From Gammaproteobacteria bacterium (GTDB lineage Bacteria; Pseudomonadota; Gammaproteobacteria; Pseudomonadales; UBA3067): a DNA stretch of 8,905 nt. Shown here one piece after another: positions 1-5,423 of this stretch. Each line of letters opens with the position of its first letter. Position 1 is the stretch's first letter. The DNA lies in contig JAHRVS010000246.1 of the NCBI GenBank assembly GCA_019090565.1, positions 1-8,905 of the forward strand. Reading direction: 5' to 3'. The translations under genes were made by a program, and so were the position numbers. The notes beneath the pieces were generated by a model. The model ran no database searches. It worked only from the letters and a program-made list of their open reading frames with translations, and was not told where the DNA came from.

Positions 1-175
1 ACCCCGGAAGGCGATAAGCCATCACGGCAAACAATACCTCGCCTAAAATACGCCCACTGGCAGCTTCTGCCATATATTTAATAAAGCGCCCGCTGATCAA
101 TATCAAGCTCAACACAAATGCCACGCTAAACGTAGAAGCAAACAGCTGCCTCGCCAGATAGTTATAAATTATCAA
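1..175 (-). CDS. lptF: LPS export ABC transporter permease LptF, N-terminal part (cut by left edge)
   Basis: LptF is one of two inner-membrane permeases of the LptB2FG complex, which extracts lipopolysaccharide from the inner membrane and feeds it to the LptC-LptA bridge. Only the first 58 residues are inside the window. The reading begins MIIYNYLARQLFASTFSV, close to the E. coli start MIIIRYLVRE, and continues through a hydrophobic first membrane segment (about residues 11-28) into a GEVLFAVMAYRLPG stretch typical of the family. The start is TTG at 175-173: the codon immediately upstream in frame is TGA, so no earlier start is possible, and GGAG at 186-183 lies seven bases before it. A nearby GTG (179-177) is in another frame that stops after five codons. 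The gene diverges from pepA, as is usual in gammaproteobacteria. Identity is firm; the partner lptG would lie beyond the left edge. Confidence 0.92.
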   Translation of the reverse strand, partial: MIIYNYLARQLFASTFSVAFVLSLILISGRFIKYMAEAASGRILGEVLFAVMAYRLPG

Positions 176-180
176 TCACG

Positions 181-186
181 CTCTCC
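181..186 (-). promoter_or_regulatory. Ribosome binding site deciding the TTG start of lptF
   Basis: Read on the minus strand this is GGAGAG, with the GGAG core seven bases before TTG at 175-173. It supports a TTG initiation codon and argues against the out-of-frame GTG, which would have only three bases between it and the same purine run. Confidence 0.55.
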
Positions 187-202
187 ACTGAGGTAGAATC
201 CA

Positions 203-243
203 CCCTTACCGTGCAAGAATACCAACAACCTGCAAGGTAAGGG
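203..243. repeat. Imperfect inverted repeat (13-base arms) between lptF and pepA
   Basis: The left arm CCCTTACCGTGCA (203-215) and right arm TGCAAGGTAAGGG (231-243) are complementary at 12 of 13 positions, around a 15-base loop. Neither strand has a T-tract after it, so it is not an intrinsic terminator. It lies 27 bases upstream of the lptF start, inside its probable leader, and about 27 bases upstream of the candidate pepA -35 box. It could be an operator or an RNA hairpin in the lptF leader. The pairing is directly visible; a role is inference. Confidence 0.6.
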
Positions 244-251
244 CGCCCTTA
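238..251. repeat. Perfect 14-base palindrome TAAGGGCGCCCTTA
   Basis: TAAGGGCGCCCTTA is fully self-complementary and overlaps the right arm of the neighbouring inverted repeat by six bases. The TAAGGG element can therefore pair either upstream (CCCTTA at 203-208) or downstream (CCCTTA at 246-251). It is a candidate binding site for a dimeric regulator acting on the divergent lptF/pepA promoters. Confidence 0.5.
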
Positions 252-269
252 AATTCGCCGAGCAAGCTG

Positions 270-297
270 TTGAAAAGGTAATTTTAACCTATATTGT
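270..297 (+). promoter_or_regulatory. Candidate sigma-70 promoter for pepA
   Basis: TTGAAA (270-275, five of six to consensus) is followed after 16 bases by TATTGT (292-297, four of six). An overlapping TATATT (290-295) matches the -10 better but gives a 14-base spacer. The site is about 60 bases before the pepA start and just downstream of the palindromic elements. On the opposite strand the same bases include TACAAT (298-293), which could serve as a -10 box for lptF, but no good -35 box accompanies it. Moderate support only. Confidence 0.35.
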
Positions 298-348
298 AGC
301 AATCTGCGTAAGCATACGAGCTTAATCCGCGACCTCAAACTTAAATAT

Positions 349-352
349 GGAG
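349..352 (+). promoter_or_regulatory. Ribosome binding site deciding the pepA start
   Basis: GGAG lies six bases before ATG at 359. It overlaps the earlier in-frame ATG at 347, so that codon cannot use it. This favours 359 as the true start. Confidence 0.6.
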
Positions 353-358
353 CATGCG

Positions 359-1849
359 ATGAACTACGGCATTAAATCTGGTGATGCAGGTAAAACAAAA
401 ACCTCTTGCCTTGTTACCGGTGTTTTCAGCGAAGGAAAATTAAGCCCCACGGCAAGTCAGCTAGACAAACTCAGCGCTGGTGCCCTTTCAAAGCAGATAA
501 AAGCCTATGCATTTTCTGGTGAAGTCGGCCAAACCCAATTACTTTTGGACGTCCCGGGCATCATAGCCAAACAAATACTTATTGTCGGCTGTGGCAGTGA
601 AGAAAAATTAAACGCTGAAAAATTCAAAAAAATATATGCCCTTGCCGCGAGCGCACTCAAGAAACACGCAATTGCTGACTCAGTTTCCACCTTAATTGAG
701 CTCAAGATCGGCAAACTTGATGAGCAGAAAAAACTGAGCCTCGCCACCCAGGCGCAAGAAGACAGCTTTTACACATTCGATCAATTTAAAGAAAAGCCCA
801 AGAAAAAGAAAATCGAGCCAAAAAAACACAGTTATTGCGCCTCCAGCAACAAATCAAGCAAGTTAGGGTTGGCGCAAGGTGAAGCCATTGCGTCGGGAAT
901 TGACCTGGCAAAAGACTTAGGCAACCTGCCAGGCAACATCTGTAACCCCACCTATCTCGCTAACGAAGCAAATAAACTTTCTCGCCAATACAAATCCATT
1001 CGCACAGAAGTGCTTTCCGATGCAGCGCTGAAAAAATTAGGGCTCAACTCGTTACTGGCCGTCAGCCAGGGTAGCGACCAGCCCGCCAAACTCATCACTA
1101 TGCAATACAATGGAGGTAAAAAAGGCGCCAAACCGGAAGTATTGGTTGGCAAAGGTGTCACCTTTGACAGCGGAGGCATATCTCTGAAACCCGGTGCTGG
1201 CATGGATGAGATGAAGTACGACATGTGCGGCGCCGCCTCTGTTTTTGGTACCATGAAAGCCTTAGCGGAACTCGCCCTACCCATCAACGTTGTAGGCATT
1301 GTGCCTGCCGTTGAGAACATGCCCAGTGGCTCTGCCTGCCGCCCCGGCGACATCGTAAAAACCATGTCAGGCCAAACGGTGGAGATCCTTAATACCGACG
1401 CAGAAGGCAGACTAATACTCTGCGACGCCCTTACCTACGCCGGAAAATTCAAACCCGCCCACGTTATTGATATCGCGACGCTCACAGGCGCTTGCGTCAT
1501 AGCGCTAGGCTCTCACGCCACCGCCGTTTACAGTAATAACGAAGGGCTTTCTGACGCCATTATCAATGCAGGCAAAGACAGTAGCGACCGCGGCTGGCCG
1601 ATGCCCATGTGGGAGGAATACCAAGAGCAAATCAAAAGCCCTTTCGCTGACATCGCAAATATCGGTGGCCGTCCAGCAGGCTCCATTACCGCCGCGTGTT
1701 TCCTCTCCCGCTTCACCCAAGACTACGCATGGGCGCACCTGGACATCGCCGGAACAGCATGGATTAGCGGTGGCAATAAAAAAGGCGGCACCGGACGCCC
1801 AGTAGCAATGCTCACCCAATACTTAATCAACGTTGCTGCAGGCAAATAA
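359..1849 (+). CDS. pepA: Leucyl aminopeptidase PepA (M17 family), 496 aa
   Basis: A cytosolic M17 metallo-aminopeptidase that removes N-terminal residues, preferring leucine, from peptides with two metal ions; the family usually forms hexamers. Length matches E. coli PepA (503 aa). The N-terminal domain (about 1-140) is followed by a lysine-rich linker (144-157) and the catalytic domain. The full metal and catalytic set is visible: K265 and D270 in VGKGVTFDSGG, K277, D288 in MKYDMCGAA, and D347, E349 and R351 in the NTDAEGRL signature. The start at 359 is chosen for its GGAG and because MNYGIKSG aligns with E. coli MEFSVKSG; an ATG at 347 would add four residues. E. coli PepA also binds DNA (cer/XerCD recombination, carAB control); whether this one does cannot be seen. 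It ends 11 bases before holC, so the two are probably co-transcribed. Confidence 0.97.
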   Translation: MNYGIKSGDAGKTKTSCLVTGVFSEGKLSPTASQLDKLSAGALSKQIKAYAFSGEVGQTQLLLDVPGIIAKQILIVGCGSEEKLNAEKFKKIYALAASALKKHAIADSVSTLIELKIGKLDEQKKLSLATQAQEDSFYTFDQFKEKPKKKKIEPKKHSYCASSNKSSKLGLAQGEAIASGIDLAKDLGNLPGNICNPTYLANEANKLSRQYKSIRTEVLSDAALKKLGLNSLLAVSQGSDQPAKLITMQYNGGKKGAKPEVLVGKGVTFDSGGISLKPGAGMDEMKYDMCGAASVFGTMKALAELALPINVVGIVPAVENMPSGSACRPGDIVKTMSGQTVEILNTDAEGRLILCDALTYAGKFKPAHVIDIATLTGACVIALGSHATAVYSNNEGLSDAIINAGKDSSDRGWPMPMWEEYQEQIKSPFADIANIGGRPAGSITAACFLSRFTQDYAWAHLDIAGTAWISGGNKKGGTGRPVAMLTQYLINVAAGK

Positions 1850-1860
1850 GCAAAATAACC

Positions 1861-2328
1861 ATGCCAAAAGTTGATTTTTATTTGCTAGATAACACCTCAG
1901 ACCAGGCTGGCCTGCACTTTGCTTGCCGGCTGGTTGCACAGTTGTACCGCAACAAACAAAGTGTCTACTTGCACGCTGAAAACGAAAGCTATGTTGAACA
2001 AATTGACCAGCAGCTATGGTCCTTTCGTGCTGACTCATTCCTGCCCCACGAGGTTATTCAACAAGGTGCTAGTCAACAGAAAGAACTTAACAACAAAACC
2101 ACCGCACACTTGCCCGTTGTGATCAGCTGCTCGTTAGAGACTGCCCACAACGCAGACGTCCTCATCAACCTCTCAGAAAGCACCCCCCCTTTTTATGAGC
2201 GCTTTGCACGGCTTGCGGAAATCGTCCCCGGCGATGAACGTAGGCGCGCCATACTCCGTAAGCATTACCGCGTATACAAAGATAATGGCTGTGAGATAGC
2301 CACCCATAAAATTACTGTTAGCTCTTAG
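1861..2328 (+). CDS. holC: DNA polymerase III chi subunit HolC, 155 aa
   Basis: Chi is the small clamp-loader accessory subunit that, with psi (HolD), links the DNA polymerase III holoenzyme to single-stranded DNA-binding protein on the lagging strand. The sequence opens with the family hallmark FYLLDN (residues 6-11), followed by an alpha/beta fold with LYRNKQSVYLHAE, the LWSFRADSFLPHEV segment (matching E. coli LWARPAESFVPHNL), the ADVLINLS strand and a C-terminal RKHYRVYKDNGCEIATHK helix and strand. Length is close to the E. coli protein (147 aa). The ATG lies 11 bases after the pepA stop and has no clear Shine-Dalgarno sequence, so translation may be coupled to pepA. Being between pepA and valS is its conserved gammaproteobacterial position. 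Confidence 0.95.
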   Translation: MPKVDFYLLDNTSDQAGLHFACRLVAQLYRNKQSVYLHAENESYVEQIDQQLWSFRADSFLPHEVIQQGASQQKELNNKTTAHLPVVISCSLETAHNADVLINLSESTPPFYERFARLAEIVPGDERRRAILRKHYRVYKDNGCEIATHKITVSS

Positions 2329-2349
2329 CGTAGTGCCTACGGGAAGCTA
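2319..2349 (+). repeat. Small interrupted hairpin after holC
   Basis: An inner stem CGTAG-TGC-CTACG (2329-2341) is enclosed by TAGCT (2319-2323) and AGCTA (2345-2349), with unpaired bases between the two helices. It begins within the last codons of holC. No run of T follows, so it is not a standard terminator; it might cap the 3' end of the pepA-holC transcript or partly attenuate readthrough into valS. Functional role unproven. Confidence 0.3.
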
Positions 2350-2399
2350 TCAATTATCCCTATCAAGAATTACAGGCACCACCCAACAAAAAATCGTTG

Positions 2400-2405
2400 T
2401 ATAAT
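2400..2405 (+). promoter_or_regulatory. Candidate -10 box of a valS promoter
   Basis: A perfect TATAAT sits 51 bases before the valS ATG in the holC-valS gap, followed by GTGCCGC, which would form the discriminator. No convincing -35 box is found at 16-18 bases upstream, and the preceding TG is one base too close for a classical extended -10. An internal promoter here would let valS be expressed apart from pepA-holC. Confidence 0.4.
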
Positions 2406-2456
2406 GTGCCGCTTTCACTCTTACTACCCTCCACCAGAGAAAACGACCCTATCCCT

Positions 2457-5231
2457 ATGGAAAAGACCTACAACCCTGCCGCCATCGAACAATCCTGGTA
2501 CCAAACATGGGAGGAGCGCAATTATTTTGCACCCCAGGGTGGTGAATCGGCCTATTGCATTATGATCCCGCCGCCCAACGTCACGGGCAGCCTTCATATG
2601 GGCCACGCTTTTCAAGATACCCTGATGGATACCCTCATTCGTTATAAGCGCATGCAAGGTCATAATACGCTTTGGCAGGTAGGAACAGACCATGCGGGCA
2701 TTGCCACGCAAATGGTAGTAGAGCGTCAGCTTTTGGCCGAAGGTTTATCTCGCCACGACCTCGGTCGCGAAAAATTTCTCGATAAAGTATGGGAGTGGAA
2801 AGAAGAATCAGGCGGCACCATCACCAAACAGTTACGCAGAATGGGCGCTTCCGTCGACTGGTCTCGTGAACGCTTCACCATGGACGATGGCCTTTCTGAG
2901 GCAGTGCAAGAAGTGTTTGTCCAGCTTTACGAAGAGGGCCTCATATACCGTGGCAAACGCCTCGTAAATTGGGATCCAAAGCTCCACACGGCCATCTCCG
3001 ACCTTGAGGTTATTTCCGAAGAAGAAAATGGGTTTATGTGGCATATCAGCTACGACCTGGCGGATGGCAGCGGCAGCCTGGTGGTCGCCACCACGCGGCC
3101 CGAAACCATGCTAGGTGATGCAGCCGTTGCTGTTCATCCCGATGACGAACGATTCCAGTCTTTTATTGGCAAAGAAATTAAACTTCCTCTTACAGGTCGT
3201 CTTATTCCTATAATCGCTGATGACTACGTTGACCCCGAATTTGGCACCGGTTGTGTCAAAATCACACCCGCCCACGACTTCAACGATTATGATATGGGCA
3301 AGCGCCACAACCTACCCATGATCAATATTTTTACCATCGATGCTAACCTCAACGAAAACGCCCCTGAAAAATACCAGGGTATGGAGCGCTTTGACGCTCG
3401 AAAACAAATCGTTGAAGACCTTTCTGAGCAAGGCTTACTGGTAAAAATTGACGACCATAAATTAAAAGTACCTCGTGGCGATCGCTCCGGTGTCATCGTC
3501 GAACCTTTCCTTACCGATCAATGGTATGTGGCCGTTGAGAGCCTTGCAAAGCCAGCTATCGAAGCCGTAGAAAACGGCGATATCGAATTTGTTCCTAAAA
3601 ACTGGGAAAACACCTATTTTTCCTGGATGCGCGACCTCCAGGACTGGTGCATTAGCCGTCAATTGTGGTGGGGGCACCGTATTCCCGCTTGGTACGATGA
3701 AGACGGCAAGTTTTACGTCGGCAGAAACGAAGCCGAAGTGCGTGAAAAACACCAGCTTGGTGACAAAGTCCTTCGCCAAGATGATGACGTTCTAGATACT
3801 TGGTTTTCCTCAGCGCTGTGGACTTTCTCCACCCTTGGCTGGCCCGAAAAAACCGATGCCCTAAAAACCTTCCACTCCACCGATGTACTGGTTACCGGCT
3901 TTGACATCATCTTCTTCTGGGTCGCCAGAATGATCATGATGACCCTAAAGTTCACCGGTGAGGTTCCCTTTAAAAAGATTTACATCACCGGCTTACTCCG
4001 AGACAACGACGGCCAGAAAATGTCCAAATCGAAGGGCAATGTTCTCGATCCACTTGACCTAATCAATGGCATCGAACTGGAACCGCTGATTGAAAAGCGC
4101 ACAAAGTCATTAATGCAACCCAAAATGGCTAAAAGCATAGAAAAAAGCACTCGCAAGCAATTTTCCGATGGCATTCCCGCTTTTGGCACCGACGCATTAC
4201 GGTTTACTTTTTGCTCCCTCGCATCCACTGGTCGTGACATTAAATTTGATCTCCAGCGTACCGAAGGTTACCGTAATTTTTGCAATAAACTCTGGAACGC
4301 CGCACGCTATGTGCTCATGAATACAGATGGCGAAGACTGTGGTTTAAACGAACAACTTCCCATAGAGCTCAGTGTGGCCGACCGCTGGATCATCTCCCGC
4401 TTGCAGAAAACGGAAGAAACCTTTATCCACGCACTCGAGAGTTTTCGCTTCGACCTCGCAGCACAATCTCTTTACGATTTTGTATGGAACGAATACTGTG
4501 ACTGGTACCTTGAACTGAGCAAGCCAGCCCTCAATAGCGATGGCTCCGAAGCAGCCAAACGAGGTACGCGCCGAACACTGGTTCGAGTGCTTGAGACGAT
4601 TCTTCGTTTGTCCCATCCAATGATGCCCTTTATCACCGAAGAAATTTGGCAGCGTGTCGCACCCTTAAGTGGAGCCACTAAAGAAAGCGATACAGAAACG
4701 ACCATTATGCTGCAACCATTTCCTCAACCAGACAACTCAAAGAAGGATGAAGCCGCAGAGCAAGATATTCAATGGGTGAAACAAGTCATCATTGCCGTAC
4801 GTAATATTCGTGGCGAAATGGACATTGCCCCAGGGAAAAAACTACCTGTATACCTACACAATGGTTCTGATGGTGACTTAAAGCGCTTACAGCAATATGA
4901 ATCCTACCTTATTAGCCTCGCAAGGCTAAATAGTATCACTTGGCTGGCGAATGAAACGCCTCCCCTTTCAGCGACACAGCTAGTCGGCAATATGGAAGTC
5001 CTCGTTCCTATGGCTGGCCTCATCGATAAGGACGCCGAGGTTCAACGCCTGCAAAAAGAAATCGACAAACTCGACAAAGAAGTCCGCCGCCTAGAAGGGA
5101 AGCTCTGCAACGAAAAGTTTATCGCCAAAGCACCTGTCAATATTGTTGACAAAGAAAAAGATAAACTCGCTAGCGCGCTTTCAGCGAAGGAAAAGCTCAT
5201 CGAGCAACTTGCTGTAATAAACGAGCTCTAA
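2457..5231 (+). CDS. valS: Valyl-tRNA synthetase ValS, 924 aa
   Basis: A cytosolic class Ia aminoacyl-tRNA synthetase that charges tRNA-Val with valine and hydrolyses mischarged threonine. The Rossmann core carries HMGH (residues 47-50, HIGH signature) and KMSKS (521-525). The CP1 editing domain is intact, with TTRPET (212-217) and the AHDFNDYD motif. The anticodon-binding domain follows, and the last roughly 70 residues form the heptad-rich tRNA-binding arm (EVQRLQKEIDKLDKEVRRLE), ending KLIEQLAVINEL. Length is slightly under E. coli (951 aa), mostly from a shorter loop after the editing motif. The ATG at 2457 is chosen because MEKTYNPAAIEQ matches the E. coli start; a TTG at 2397 would add 20 unrelated residues overlapping the candidate -10 box. 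No good Shine-Dalgarno sequence lies before 2457. No T-rich terminator is evident downstream. Confidence 0.98.
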   Translation: MEKTYNPAAIEQSWYQTWEERNYFAPQGGESAYCIMIPPPNVTGSLHMGHAFQDTLMDTLIRYKRMQGHNTLWQVGTDHAGIATQMVVERQLLAEGLSRHDLGREKFLDKVWEWKEESGGTITKQLRRMGASVDWSRERFTMDDGLSEAVQEVFVQLYEEGLIYRGKRLVNWDPKLHTAISDLEVISEEENGFMWHISYDLADGSGSLVVATTRPETMLGDAAVAVHPDDERFQSFIGKEIKLPLTGRLIPIIADDYVDPEFGTGCVKITPAHDFNDYDMGKRHNLPMINIFTIDANLNENAPEKYQGMERFDARKQIVEDLSEQGLLVKIDDHKLKVPRGDRSGVIVEPFLTDQWYVAVESLAKPAIEAVENGDIEFVPKNWENTYFSWMRDLQDWCISRQLWWGHRIPAWYDEDGKFYVGRNEAEVREKHQLGDKVLRQDDDVLDTWFSSALWTFSTLGWPEKTDALKTFHSTDVLVTGFDIIFFWVARMIMMTLKFTGEVPFKKIYITGLLRDNDGQKMSKSKGNVLDPLDLINGIELEPLIEKRTKSLMQPKMAKSIEKSTRKQFSDGIPAFGTDALRFTFCSLASTGRDIKFDLQRTEGYRNFCNKLWNAARYVLMNTDGEDCGLNEQLPIELSVADRWIISRLQKTEETFIHALESFRFDLAAQSLYDFVWNEYCDWYLELSKPALNSDGSEAAKRGTRRTLVRVLETILRLSHPMMPFITEEIWQRVAPLSGATKESDTETTIMLQPFPQPDNSKKDEAAEQDIQWVKQVIIAVRNIRGEMDIAPGKKLPVYLHNGSDGDLKRLQQYESYLISLARLNSITWLANETPPLSATQLVGNMEVLVPMAGLIDKDAEVQRLQKEIDKLDKEVRRLEGKLCNEKFIAKAPVNIVDKEKDKLASALSAKEKLIEQLAVINEL

Positions 5232-5258
5232 ACACCCTGCAGCAACCAACCAAAACAA

Positions 5259-5373
5259 GTGCCAAAATATGCAGGCTTGCCCTTCCCGCTAAAATGCTGA
5301 CTATTGGTCTTTAAATCGACTGAAAATTCATCGATAATACGGCTTATTCACACTTCGGCTTGTATTTTGGCAC
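5259..5373. repeat. Perfect 11-base inverted repeat with distant arms, upstream of the hybrid kinase
   Basis: GTGCCAAAATA (5259-5269) and TATTTTGGCAC (5363-5373) are exact reverse complements separated by 93 bases. The arm centres are 104 bases apart, close to ten helical turns. The arms lie on either side of the candidate kinase promoter (5310-5338), one upstream and one in the transcribed leader. This is an arrangement that would suit a regulator bound at two sites; this role is inference and the repeat could be fortuitous. Confidence 0.45.
5310..5338 (+). promoter_or_regulatory. Candidate sigma-70 promoter for the hybrid kinase gene
   Basis: TTTAAA (5310-5315, four of six to consensus) and GATAAT (5333-5338, five of six) are separated by the optimal 17 bases. 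They stand about 86 bases before the ATG at 5424 and between the arms of the 11-base inverted repeat. The 192-base gap after valS supports a separate promoter. Sequence match only. Confidence 0.4.
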
Positions 5374-5423
5374 CGTCAATCATCCGAATGCATACTGCAA
5401 GCACAAATTTGGTATCGGATTAC

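Noticed and set aside
347..358. Earlier in-frame ATG for pepA at 347
   Set aside because: It has no ribosome binding site of its own and overlaps the GGAG that serves 359; family alignment begins at MNYGIKSG.
952..1365. A 137-codon minus-strand open frame inside pepA
   Set aside because: It is antisense to the conserved catalytic domain of PepA and shows no domain features; a composition effect.
2397..2456. TTG start at 2397 for valS
   Set aside because: The 20 extra residues do not match the family, and the codon overlaps the TATAAT; MEKTYNP at 2457 is the conserved start.
5256..5279. Possible rho-independent terminator after valS
   Set aside because: Only a six-pair stem with a two-base bulge can be drawn, and it is followed by CCCTTCCC rather than a T-run.
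5304..5423. TTG start at 5304 (and ATG at 5388) for the hybrid kinase
   Set aside because: The added residues look like translated non-coding DNA covering a promoter-like sequence, and no ribosome binding site precedes either codon.
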